DNA from: Neelides folsomi
Lineage: Eukaryota > Arthropoda > Collembola > Neelipleona > Neelidae
DNA: 64,000 nt
Direction: 5' to 3'
Assembly (NCBI GenBank): GCA_034687125.1
Contig: JAQGBZ010000113.1
Span: forward strand, 62,001 to 126,000
Shown one piece after another: positions 49,501 to 61,378 of this stretch. The position numbers and the translations under genes are program-made. Below the pieces are notes generated by a model. The model ran no database searches. It worked only from the letters and a program-made list of their open reading frames with translations, and was not told the DNA's origin. The first letter of the stretch is position 1. Every line of letters begins with the position of its first letter.

Positions 49501-51679
49501 TTAAATAATAATTAACAAATTGAATTATTTGTTAAATCAGCTCCAGGGGAAGCACCACCCGTTGCGGCTAAGATAGGAAAACAGATGGATGAAGAAACAA
49601 ACACAGAGGAGACTGATATAAAACCTCTTGCTGAAGTAACAGCCGAAGCAATAGAAGATCTTTCTTATTTTACCGTAATCAAAGCTATGGGAGGATTTGA
49701 TGATGAAGAACAATTTCTCAGTTCTGAGAATTTGATTGTTGTGCGGCCCCCATCACCTATAGAAGTTAAGAACAAGTCTTGTAGTGTTCGACCTCGAAAG
49801 AAAGATGTAGGCTGTTCTGCGGACATTCCCGATTCGGGAATTCGATACGTCCCGGTTCCTTTCCCTGTTTACATCCCTGTACCATTTTACCCAATGAGTC
49901 AACCTGTGCCTGTCTTAATGCCATTTCCAATTCCTATTCCGACTCCTTTGTTATTTGACTTCAACTCAATAAAGGTTGTTAATGAGAATAAGAATGAAGA
50001 AAATAATGTATTGATAGAAGAAGCAAAGGAGGAAATTCCAAATGAAGAACCGCAACCAGGCAAGCTTTTAAAGAAAAATGAACAACCAAATGAAATTTCA
50101 GAAAAAAGCGAAGAACGCAGTCCTAATCCGCCAGAATCTCAACTTATTTCGCAAGATTCTCAAGATGGGAAATCAAAGACGGAAAGAGTAAGTTTTTTGT
50201 TTAATATTTTAGTATTTAATAATTTTAAAATCATACAATAAATTCAAATATAACAAATTTAACAATATCACATTACTCTTAGTGGGGGTTCGGTCTTCGA
50301 GCATGGAAGTTGTACTTTGGTGCCGAGGATCCTCTTAAGCATTCGATTCCTACTCTGGTTGAAAAAATGGTAACTTGGGTCAAGAAAGGGAAAAAGCCGT
50401 CTGGTACAAAATACAGAATCGATCTCTTGTATTACTTCCTCCTGGGGCTACAGGAATATTTTGAGATGCATGGACGTACGGAATCTTTCTTCTACGATCC
50501 CATATTTCATCCGATGATCATTGCTTTTACGGAATCAGTCGAGTCAACATTTTCTCAAGGTAAAATTAAAGCAATACTTAATAATACCTACTTACCAAAT
50601 TGATATATCAAATCTTTCAAAATGCAACTTTATTTAATTAAATATGTATTCATTATTTATAAATAACTGATACAAAAGATGTATAAGTAGGCTAATTAAT
50701 ATCATAATCTATTAATCTCATTTACTGTACTCATGTACTGTACTGAGTTAAACTAAAATCTAAATAACATGTGACATGGTTATAGGAGCTAAAAGGATCC
50801 AACTTGGCGAATTGAATCTTTGGGAGTCTGGCCAGTGTGGATCTAAGTCACCTTATGTTCTTCTATTCACCCTTATTTACTTCTTTTTGAATCGCTTTCA
50901 ATTGACGGTATATAATTATTAGAATATGTCATTACCTTTATTTTATAATTACAAACTTGAAAGATTATAATATTTAAAAAGTATTAATAATATTTCAATT
51001 GTTTTAATCTTAAAAGTATGTAATAGTTTAATTTATTTATTTAAATTTTAGGAATGGCAGGATCAGTCTAAATTGAATTTTGATCAAGTGATAATCGAGT
51101 CTGACGATTCATCAAAATATATCAGAATTCAAGGTGGGCCTGATAAAAGTAAAGACATAAAACTCAGAGAGAAAAAAGACACGCCACTTGTCTGCCCTGT
51201 CAAAATGTTTGAGATCTACCTTGACAAATGGTACGAATATTTAACTACTAGATTATTCAATAATGTGTGTCTTATTGTGTCATGGGAAATTCAAAAATAA
51301 TCCAACATTTTATTTAACTACAAACAGGTTAATAATATAACTCAATTGAAATATTCTCCATTGCTTTAGATTTTTAGATACTCGGAATAATTGAAAAATT
51401 TACCTGGATGTTTTCCCTATGTTATCAATGTAAATTTTGCATCTCCCATAACACAATAAGACACTATATATTGAATAATCTAGTATTAACGATATTTTAC
51501 AGTAAGGTAAGGTGTATGTTTCTAAATGCTATTTTAATATTTACAGTCAAACAAAAGAAGGGGCCTTTCTAAAATCACCCATGGAAAATCTTGAGAAATT
51601 TTGGTTCTCAGAAGCTCCTTTAGAAGAAATGACTTTATATCGAATGCATGTTCGTGCCTCTCTCATCAAATCTGATTAG
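46539..51679 (+). CDS. ZMYM2/3/4-type (woc-like) MYM zinc-finger protein
   Basis: Fifteen exons: 46539-46599, 46713-46793, 46884-47260, 47359-47499, 47612-47776, 47883-48072, 48163-48407, 48527-48765, 48837-48960, 49117-49432, 49541-50187, 50283-50559, 50786-50907, 51052-51230 and 51547-51679; 1098 residues, all in phase. Vertebrate ZMYM2-4 and Drosophila woc are nuclear chromatin and transcription cofactors. The acidic, disordered N-terminus (1-265) is followed by seven MYM fingers (about 270-565) of the form C-x2-C ... C-x3-C, e.g. CAQCGS with YCSDAC and LCVVCG with MCSEQC. A Pro-rich linker and the family hallmark VPVPFPVYIPVP (near 750) follow. The C-terminal 235 residues (WGFGLRAWKLYF, LLYYFLLGLQEYF) match the DUF3504 domain, known to derive from Crypton tyrosine recombinases. 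The protein ends SLIKSD. Membership is certain; the exact orthologue is not. Confidence 0.93.
51247..51484. repeat. MITE-like imperfect inverted repeat in ZMYM intron
   Basis: Arms 51247-51296 and 51435-51484 are reverse complements with about 7 mismatches in 50 (actagattattcaata...). The spacer of 138 nt is unrelated. It lies wholly within the last intron (51231-51546) of the ZMYM gene and makes up most of it. Confidence 0.7.
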
Positions 51680-52355
51680 TTAATTTTACTTTATTTTCAG
51701 TTTTCACATTCTTTCACATTCTGTTTTCCATTTGTAATCAATTTTAAGTTAATGATAATTTTTATAAGATATTTTCTTGACAAACGACTATTTTACATAT
51801 TGGTAAAAATACGAGTATTTATGCTCTCAGTTTTTATAAGACTTTTCATGCATTCTAAGAAGCTAATATTAATTAGGCAATTGTAAATTATAGTATTATT
51901 AAAATTTGGGATCTTTCATCTTGTGTAATTTTGATGTTTTGACTGTTAAATTTATTTTAACTTTTGAACATAATTTACTTTTCTTTCCATTTTAAAATAA
52001 GCTGCCTAAATATTCAAATTACTACATAATTGAACTGATATAAAATGTGTAAATTTATACTACCTTAAAATATATAACAATATAGTACATACTATAATAT
52101 ATTGGAAATATTATAAGCGATTAACTTGATACACCTATCTGGATTTACATTACTGTATGAATTTATAAGTATAGAGAAAACAATCGAATTTTAAACAAAA
52201 TAAATTTATTTTCACATGAATTAAAAAATTATATAATATGTTATTATAGAAAAAATGTCAATGCAAAATATTATTAAAATAATATGACTTTTATCCGTAA
52301 TATTTAATTTAACGAATATATGATTATAAAATTCATAAGCATTTTCATATGTAAC
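51680..52355. other. Intergenic, 0.7 kb, between convergent genes
   Basis: 3' flanks of the ZMYM gene and the secreted-protein gene at 52356. AT-rich, nothing else seen. Confidence 0.7.
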
Positions 52356-53185
52356 TTATTTGTAATTTAAATATTCATAATTGTGAACTGGATCATAATG
52401 ATGATGGTTGTAGTGATTAAGTGAATTTTCATGCGGCGCTGTCAAAGGTGGTGTGGTTGTGCTTGGCATCATCGTCGGCTGTGGATCAGGAGTAATTGTA
52501 ATTCCATTTAATGCTAGAAATCCCCGAATGGCTCCATCAAGTCCTTTTAGTGGAGTTAAACTCAAAAATCCTACAACAGGCTTGTAAAATACTTGTTTCA
52601 CCACTTCATTCACTACTCCAGTCACTTCTCCAAATAATGTCTGAAAATAAGATTAACAAATTACCTCTTATTACAATTGATTTTTAGAATTGATTGGAAC
52701 TTAATTATTGCATAGATTTTAATTTGACCTTCTAAGTGTAAATGATTATTTACCAATGGGAATTGCATAAAATCTCCTGTGATGTTCGCGACGGCTAAAA
52801 CTGCATCCGAGAAAAGATAAACTGTTGAGTTGAAGGCCTGTTCTGTTTCAGCTAATGGAAGCGCCTTGACGAACAAAGTTGCCTTTTCCCTCACTTTTCT
52901 CTCAGCGTCGGTCTCTTGAGGTTGTGTGGTGGTCATTGGTGTCGTGGTTGTGGTCCAATGATAATGATGATGGTCGTTGTATCCATTGTGTACGTATGAA
53001 CTTCGCTTCCTCCATTTTTCTCTCATTCGACTTCGACCGCTATTGTTAGTGGCAGGTCGAGAAGTCTTTTGAAGGTCGGGTTGGTAAATATTGTTTCTTT
53101 GAGCAGGAACAGAGGAGGAGAATTGGAGATAGGTGGAAAAGAAGAACACAACTAAAAAACTTAGGAATCTTAAAATCCCCTTCAT
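52356..53185 (-). CDS. Unrecognised secreted protein with His- and Thr-rich stretches
   Basis: Exons 53185-52754 and 52640-52356; 238 residues, phase 0 junction. I chose the ATG at 53185 because it opens a strong signal peptide (ILRFLSFLVVFFFSTYLQFS). An in-frame ATG 16 codons upstream would bury that signal. A basic spacer (RSRMREKWRKRSS) is followed by a His-rich run (DHHHYHW), then TTTTTPMTTTQP. The middle has a compact hydrophobic part with two Asn-glycosylation sites (NSTV, NITG) and reads TLFGEVTGVVNEVVKQVFYKPVVGFLSL. The tail is Pro/Thr- and again His-rich (HYNHHHYDP). Cysteines are nearly absent. It could be a cuticle or matrix component or a His-rich metal binder. No family recognised. 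Confidence 0.75.
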
Positions 53186-54073
53186 CTTTTGAGTGCAAAG
53201 ATGAGATGGAAAGTGAAAAGGTTGAGCGAGCATTCGGAGTTTTATATAAAGACTTTGTCATCTCTTGCTTTATAATAATATACTCTATAATAATTAAAAT
53301 ATCTTTATTGTAAATGAACAGTGAGAGTGAATTATTAAAAAATATCTTTTGTCTTGTTAGTTCTTATCTGATGACTTTAAATTCAGATTGATATTATACA
53401 TTAGTTTGAACAAGTTAAAATTAATTACAATGCATTATTGTGAACATGTTCATATAAGAAATCTTAAAAATCACACTATGCAAACATGATCTTTATCACT
53501 AATCTGATTCTTATTTATATTATTAGGGATTTAACGACATGTTAACTTATTTGGTATAACTAGAGTATAAAACAACTTCTCGTGCGAACATCTAATTTAT
53601 GCATGAGACATTTGAGGAAATCTTTTCTTGGATCTAAATGACATGATGGAAACAATAGCAAATGATATTTTGCTAAATTTTTCAACGACTTTTCTTATCT
53701 CGGGCTAATGAGACGACTTGGTCATTTAGAAAGTGGAACGTTCAATTATGATCATAGATGTGTACCTTTTATCTCTAGATTTACACGTTTCCTAGAAAAG
53801 CCGCCAAACGCTAACACAATAATATCTACAGAAAATTATAAACACCTTTCCCTTTACTGAATAATTTAATTCAAAATTTTAACACAATCAGAAATAAATA
53901 CTCAAATAACTCTCTCGTATGTTTTTAGGTTTATCCTAAACGCATATCGGTAACATTTCGCAAGAAATGGGAACAAGTATGAAATGCGTCTAAAATTGAA
54001 TACTATATAATATACTACATATTATAGTAGAAACATATCAGCGTTTGCTTTTAGTGTTTTCGGTGGTCATTTT
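53186..54073. other. Intergenic, 0.9 kb
   Basis: Upstream of the secreted-protein gene (-) and of the uncertain small gene (+). AT-rich; no motif assigned. Confidence 0.5.
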
Positions 54074-54514
54074 ATGTTTTCATTGCATAAAGTATGTTTT
54101 ACAGACAACAAAAAGTCGAATGACAAGCAAATGAATAAAACAATCCTTCCAACGGCAAATCTAGATCTTGTTGGAGTGGGATCTAACGAGAGTATTACCT
54201 CTATTTCAATTGCTGTTCCAGACAAATCCACTTCGAGCATCTCTCCAGGTATTACTAAAGATAGTAAACATCTTGATATCTGCATACATAAGTATAGTGT
54301 TTTATTAATAATTAAATAACATCTTAAAGGCCCTGCAGTTCCCTCGGCTGATATTAAACATGATGATAAGCCGAGTCCTTTAGCTCCACCAGAACGTAAT
54401 AAGGAATTACGAGTTAAAGATGATTTCAGGCCCAAAGATAAAGAACATAACGAGAGTCCAAAAAATGATGAAAATGTTAAGGACCATATACACAAAGAAA
54501 AGAAGTCTAGATAA
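54074..54514 (+). CDS. Possible small two-exon gene, charged low-complexity protein
   Basis: Exons 54074-54248 and 54330-54514 with an 81-nt intron (gtatta donor, ttaaag acceptor), phase 1 on both sides; 119 residues. The product is hydrophilic: a Ser/Thr/Ile-rich half (SITSISIAVPDKSTSS) followed by a Lys/Asp/Glu/Pro-rich half ending KEKKSR. No domain, signal peptide or membrane segment. The ATG sits after no obvious UTR signal, so this may be the 3' part of a larger unit. The opposite strand is also open over most of the span, which weakens the coding case. Confidence 0.35.
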
Positions 54515-54750
54515 TATCTATTTATGTATGATACTTAAACTTAATTTATTATCATATTTATGACACGAGTTATCATTTTTAAGCATTGCCTTGATGTTTT
54601 GTATAAATAGGTATGTAAAAATATATAATATGAGTATTTAGTTTTGTGGTGTATAAGAGAATTTCAATGTTTACAATTTACAATAAATGAAAAATTAGCA
54701 AAAATATTTTGATTTTTATGTTAATTAATTATTTTACATTTATTATCATT

Positions 54751-55484
54751 TTATTCAATGAGATTGAGAGATTCGATATTTTTATTTAAATGGTAGTCGC
54801 ATATGCATCTATTGCAGAGTTCCCTTTCGCAATTTGCATAGTCGAATTTGTAACATTGTGAACAGCATTCGGTTTTAGTCCAACATCCGTTTCGTTCTTT
54901 GATGATCACAATTGGCGGTTTCTTTGTTTCTTCCTCTTGCTCTTCAAACTTATTTTTATTGAAATTGTTGTTTGGTCCTCCAGCCTTGATAATGGTCACT
55001 GGCGGCCTTTGATTGGTTGAGTCGGAAATTGACACGAGAACTGGACGGCGATTTTGATTATTCGGAAAAGCAGGAAGGACCGTAATTTCTTTAGTGATGG
55101 TCACTGGACTTGGAACATAGGGAGTTTTCTTTCGTTTCGGCCAATATTTCTTCAATGGAGTCTCTTCATATTCCCCATATTTGTTGATTTTCTTCTCAAC
55201 GTTCCGATCAACAATTATGGCAAGAGGTGGATGAAAAATTGCAGATTTTCCTTCAACGTTCGGTTCTTCTTCTGAACTTCCTATGACCTATTTAGCCACC
55301 ATAATCATTTTGTAATCTTTATTAAGTAAAAATGTCGTTGTGTGCATATTATGTAATTTAATTATAATATAAATTGTAAAAAATGTAAAATTAATTTATA
55401 AATATGAGAATTGTTGTTTTCACTTACGAAGGTAATGAAGAGGAATGAGGGGAGAAAGAGGAGACAAAGGGAACTCTTGATCAT
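54751..55484 (-). CDS. Unrecognised secreted protein with Cys-rich C-terminus
   Basis: Exons 55484-55428 and 55287-54751; 197 residues, phase 0 junction. The first exon encodes only a signal peptide (MIKSSLCLLFLPSFLFITF). The central part is basic and contains four loosely repeated blocks of the form P-V-x-I-x-K/S-x: PVTITKE, PVLVSIS, PVTIIKA and PIVIIKE. An Asn-rich, then Glu-rich linker lies between the last two. The C-terminal 45 residues hold nine cysteines (CWTKTECCSQCYKF, NCERELCNRCIC), a likely disulfide knot. The layout of signal peptide, repeat and Cys module fits an extracellular matrix or defence-type protein, but I do not recognise it. Confidence 0.75.
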
Positions 55485-56612
55485 TTCTGCTAAATAACGG
55501 GTAATAAATCTCAGTGACGCGTGTGAGAAAACGATGATTTAATGGTTGTTTGGGAAAACTTGTCACTCCTCATCCTTTTTATATCTCTTAAGAGTGAAAG
55601 CTGCACTTTCAAAACGAACGACCGAAGGACAATTGTGACCTAGAAAATTTTCTACTACAACATATTTGGATTTTTTTCAGTTGATTGAACTCTTTTTATT
55701 ATGTTTTTATTATTAAAATCATTCTCATGTTTTTATTTACATAAGAAACACCGTTGGATGTGAAAAGTTCCTCGTATTATCCACACGTGTATTGTTGTTA
55801 TTATTTATGTGAGTAGAAATTCATTACATCGTTTTGATATTCATTTAAAAATATTACATCCTCAACTTCACTTTATTAAAGTGGTTCAAATGTGGCGTTT
55901 ATAGGAGAGATGTTTTTTTATTTAAATGAGCTCTCAGCTTAGGATTGTCGTTGTCGTTATACAATTGCACGCATATGTTATTTTTTACTTTCATATTCAT
56001 TTGAATTAATCATCATAATAAAGAAAGTTAAGGATGAAAAACAAAAGGCTTTAAAAGTACTCAGAAAGATCTTTTTTGAGAATTTACTGTCCGCCTCAAG
56101 CTCCAAAATAATAAAATTTTAAAGAAATGGAGGAGTTTTATTTGGATAATTTGAATTTTTGAAATGGACCTCTTAAAAATTGTTTGTAAAAGGACTTTTC
56201 AGGGAGATTAAAGAAAAGGAACGGTTTTCTTTCTTATTTACTCTCTGGTTTACGCATATATTTGTAATCATAATATATCCACATTGATTAGTTATTTATT
56301 CTTACCAATATACTCGTTTTCTATTCATTTTAACAAATCAATATGATACTAAAAATCAATATCCTTGTTTAAATTTTGAATCAGAAAACTCAGAAAAGGT
56401 AAAGAAAGAAAAGTTAATAATGTTTAAAAAGTGTCAGAAATTTTATTCGCAATATAAAATTGAAGATTTACGTTTAACGTATTAGGTATATACTTATATT
56501 ATATCCCTTATTTGAATTTAACTACTTGTATAGGTATAAAAATAAACAGAATATTTTTGAAGCCTCTTTAAGCATCCATATGCCCAAGCGCTAAGCAATA
56601 CATGATACCTAC

Positions 56613-56660
56613 TTATCCCCTATGTATTATACTTTTAAAAGCATAATACATAGGGGATAA
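56613..56660. repeat. 48-bp near-perfect palindrome without loop
   Basis: 18-nt arms ttatcccctatgtattat (56613-56630) and their exact reverse complement (56643-56660), plus an inner palindrome cttttaaaag (56632-56641). Only one base pair (56631/56642) is mismatched across the whole 48 bp. Confidence 0.85.
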
Positions 56661-59600
56661 CAATAAATATAGTCGAACGTAATAATAAAATCTTCGGATT
56701 TTGTATTCACTTCACCCATCAAAATCTCGTGAGTGGGATTTTGAGAGTTTGAGCCATATGGCTTTTTCCATTTATGTTGCATATTTCTGAATCTCTTCTA
56801 GTGGAATTGTAAGGATTACATGAAGTTGTGAAGTCATTCATCCTGAAATTTCCACAGACTCAGATTCATAGCTTTCATAAGAGATTCTATGGAAAAGTAC
56901 TCAGCTTGTCAATATGGGATACATATTGTTAGTACTTATAGGTATTGTATGTACTGTACATATACTTATTTTACTTATACTAGTAATATTATCCTAACAA
57001 TATATTGCTTATTCTTATCAGATCTGCTCGTGCATGATAGACATATTATAGGTATTTTATATAATATGTATACTATACTCATCGTATTACATTTTAACAT
57101 GATTAGTAAAAATATAAATATTCTATAAATTATATTGTAAACACAACACTATTTTATATGTAATGTATATGTACATACAACAGTAATGTAGTATAGAATA
57201 GGTTGAATGAACTAACTGAAAGAATACCAAAAATACCAATATCAATGGAAGTATTTATTATCATTTTATCATTCATAACATTCCTAAGATTTTGAATATT
57301 ACATGGTAAGTGTAAGTGCGGTCAGTGTCAGTTTACATTTTGCGGTATGTGAATAAATTCGTCCACTTTATAAATAAATACCTACCTTAACAAGGAGAGA
57401 TATCCATATTATGTATTTATGTACATCAATGATGAATTATACTGTATAACTCAATAATTAGTTTCTTTTGAAGAAAGTTCATTAATATTTAAATTTTAGA
57501 TATTTTAAACTTTAGTTTTATGTTTGTGTTTTTTTTCTTTTTCGCTACTTCACTTTACTCCTCTACTTTGTACCTTTGGGGTAAATTCAAGAAAGGCTTT
57601 CTCACTTTTTTCCCGCATAAGGATTTAAGAGATTTGGAATTTGGAATCCAATTTAACTTTTTAAACTCCCAGTGGAAAACTTGAACTTTTTAATAAAATA
57701 GTTCCTGGATCTTCCATTTGTCTTCTTAAGTTTAGATCTTGAACCTCAAAGTCAGGGTAAGTTAAAGCTGACTAAACACCCCTATTTATTTTTATGCCTC
57801 TACAATAACAATTTATACAAACTTAAGATAAAAACCGCATTGATTGAATAAGAAAACGGGCAAGAACTTTAAGGGGAAATGTAATAAATGAAGAAAGCAT
57901 AAATTCGGATTCAAGCCAGAGTTGGGTTTAAAAGAGATTATAAAAGAGTTTGGTGAGATTTCGCAGCGTCAAGTCTCGGCGTATGATAAGCTCAATTGGA
58001 AAAGTTTAAATAATTCTTCTTCTTTCTCCACGATGAGTTTATTTCTATTAAGCCCCTAGTAAATTCCTAATAAGACGATTACAAAACTTGGTGGTGAAAT
58101 GCCAGGGTGGGAAACAGAGTTGAGATCTTGGGATCTAAATTGAAAAACTCCAGTTAGATTTAACCTTTTCCATATCTCCTTTAATTATTCTCATAAAAGT
58201 TAAACAATTTAAGCTATGCTCAGATTCAACCTTTATATTTGTCAATTTCACCCAACAACGCCTTTTAGACCTACCATAATACAACCATTAGACCCAATGT
58301 ACTTAATATATTTTTCAATACTGTAACTTACAGTATTACCTTACTCAACTGTAAGGTGCATTAATTAAATGTAAGCAAAAGTTTTTGCTGGTATTGAATT
58401 ATTCAAAACAAAATCCTTTATTGAATCTACTAAAGAAAATTAAATAGGCAATGGGAAACTATCCTGAGATTTCCTTTTCGAATATTGTATACATGTAATA
58501 TATAGTAAGTAATATATATTATGTAATAGGTACAAGACACATTATAAAAAGGCCCATCCAAGCCATCCATGCTTTGTTAGGTATTCGTTAGATATTTACG
58601 TTGGTATCTACTCGCCTACACAATTTTTTCTGCCTCAAGAAATAAAAGTTTCGAGATTCTTTTTAGAGAAAGAAATGAAATGACACAACAAAACAAAAAT
58701 CCTTTTCAGGTGTATTATGTGGAGTTTCAGTAAAAAGAGAAAAACCATTACCTATACAATACACTTATTTATACAGATAGGTATACGTTCATGAGTATTT
58801 TATTGGAATTACACTTTTTATTTGAAATATATCAAATAAAGAATAAATTACATTCTTAAAAGATTTGAATCCTAATGCTCTAACATTAAGTAGCTTCTTG
58901 TATCTCTTATTACAAAATACAGTTAATAAAGTAAAAATATTTAAATGTAAGTTCATGTTGAATGTAGTTGTAAGTTATGTATAACATTTTAAGAATATCT
59001 ACATTTTATTTTCGGAGTATTTTAGTATATTTTATTATGTATTTTTATATTATTTTTATATTGATATTTATATATTATCCAAATGGTACAATTAATCGTT
59101 TATGCCAGACTGGTCTTTTAACATAATATGTCTCTGTCTGGGCTTTGGAACAGATTCATATAATAAATGCCTACTAAATATGTATATCCATATCCAATGA
59201 TAGCGTACTACATAGATGTATGGCTACAGATTTACAGTACCCGCAGTGAGAGTGAAGGACTCGGCGCCGAGAACTTTTAACTTTCAAGGATGAAGCAAAG
59301 CGAAAGTAAAAAGAGCCAAAAAGATTTAACTCGAGGTTAACCTCCAATGCGGAAATTGACAACACAATTATCTTCCCTTAATGCATTTTGATAGTCATCC
59401 CCAAGCAAAAATTTTGCTTAATACTACAATATAAATATGTAAGATATATTATAAGAATATAATCTGTACCTGTTTCAGAATAATTTTGTAATTACAATGA
59501 TACAACCAATTGGAAATTTTGGGCTTTTATAACGATTACATATATATTATTTATGTTATTATAATACTTATAATGACTACTAACAATAAGCCGTTAAACT

Positions 59601-60360
59601 TTACTGTATTGTTATGTAGCATATAAATACGTGTATATAACACATTTTACATTAAAGGAGATAATAAATACAGGGTATGTAGAAGAGGGTATTAACTATT
59701 GTAAGTATATTTTCATGTTTTCAATATGTAAAAATAAGAATATGTGAGTTTAAAAGAGAGATGCTTAAGTAAATGTGAATGATAAATCAATAAATGGGTT
59801 TTATATTGCCTCAGTATTGGCAAGAAGAGTATATGAAAGAAAATAATAAAGTCGGGCATTTTTAGATCTTCAATAGGTAGAGTTACATATTTGAAATCAT
59901 TTTATTGTCGGTAGGTTCATTTATTGCCTCAAGTTACAATTAATAATTCTTTTCCAGGCCAGGCCACATACGCATACTCGAATTATTCACGTATTCTAAT
60001 CAAAAATAATAGGACACAATGCCAATACACAGATACAGATCTGTTGATATATCATATAAATAATATGGTAATAAGTACAAGTACACATTTTAAATCATAT
60101 ATTAAGCTATAATATTGTATATTTGGGAAGGAAATGCGATAGAAATTTCATATATGCAGTATATCTTATAGCAGAAGATCAGAGCAGATAGGTACATACA
60201 CTCTAAAATATTTAATTATTTATATTTACAACATTAATATAAATTAAATCTCTTGAATATTTTTCTTATTGATCATTTACTCTCTATGTTTGTATTTACA
60301 ATTACATTTTATTTGAGACAAAAATAACTTGTCCAAACTTATTTAACATACCTAATATGT

Positions 60361-60435
60361 ATAAATAATATACGGTATATATTTGAATAAAATAAATAAT
60401 ATACGGTATATATTTGAATAAAACAAATAATATAC
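60361..60435. repeat. 31-bp tandem repeat, about 2.4 copies
   Basis: Two exact 31-nt copies (60361-60391 and 60392-60422), each starting ataaataatatacggtata, and a partial third copy beginning with one substitution. Confidence 0.9.
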
Positions 60436-61378
60436 AAAATCTAATATAGCATGCAACTTAAATAATTTTTAATGTAATTGAATAATTACTACATATATTA
60501 CAATCATATTGAATAAGTGGTTATGTTATGTAAACTAGAATTTAATACGTATAGATAAATATTTTTAATATATAATGAAAAATATTTACTTATAACTGTA
60601 TATAATATATTTACATTGTACAATAGTAAACACATTTATGTAAAGTAGTAAGTATAACTTTATTTACAAACACTACGTAAGATATTACGGACTCATTTTT
60701 CATATTTTGTTAATATTACCTACTATCTACAAATATACGATATTATATGTATTGTACATATTTCATAGAAATATGAAATATTGTATACTGCACATATTTT
60801 CATCATTATTCGAGATATATTGGAGAGCATTATACTACTTAATAAATACGTTATTTACTAATAGTCAGATATTGTCCTCAAATATTTTCTTTTTATATAT
60901 AGTATATGTATCAATATTATTGTTTGAATGAGGTTTTTTGTAGATCTTAATACCCATATTTGAAAAAAGCAATTAGATCATAACAAGCCAAAATTAGATG
61001 CTGTTATTATTTCTTATAGCCCATTTTAACAACTTACACTGTCACAATTCATTATTTTTTAATTATCACTCTTCACACTAATCAATTTATTTTAATATAA
61101 TTAAGTAATTATTAGTACATTACATTATGTAAAATAATTGTATATTAATAATAAACTCTCATCTCTTTACTCATGAGTATGCAAGTTACGGAATAATGGA
61201 ATTTCATTTTGAGATCATAAAGTAGTGAACAAAATTTATATTATTGTAATCTTGATAGTATAGTGTTTTTAGGTGATCTATGGTTGTGTATTGTCATCAT
61301 TTATATACATAGTTCATATTGTCAGCAAGATCATTTGATACTTTAATAATATTACTTTGAAAGCTCTTGTGGAGTCAA

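Larger units (their letters stand above)
55485..61378. other. 5.9-kb gene-poor AT-rich region
   Basis: No open frame with splice context or similarity. Long tracts of ta/tat-rich low complexity at 56900-57200, 58480-58560, 59400-59660 and 60200-60930. Contains the palindrome at 56613-56660 and the 31-bp tandem repeat at 60361-60435. A less AT-rich island at 59220-59390 could be an undetected exon or regulatory element, but neither strand gave a supportable product. Confidence 0.55.

Noticed and set aside
54067-54495. 142-codon minus-strand open frame
   Set aside because: Hydrophobic and Ser/Leu-rich, the usual look of an antisense shadow; no start context, splice site or similarity. The plus-strand exons fit better, though weakly.
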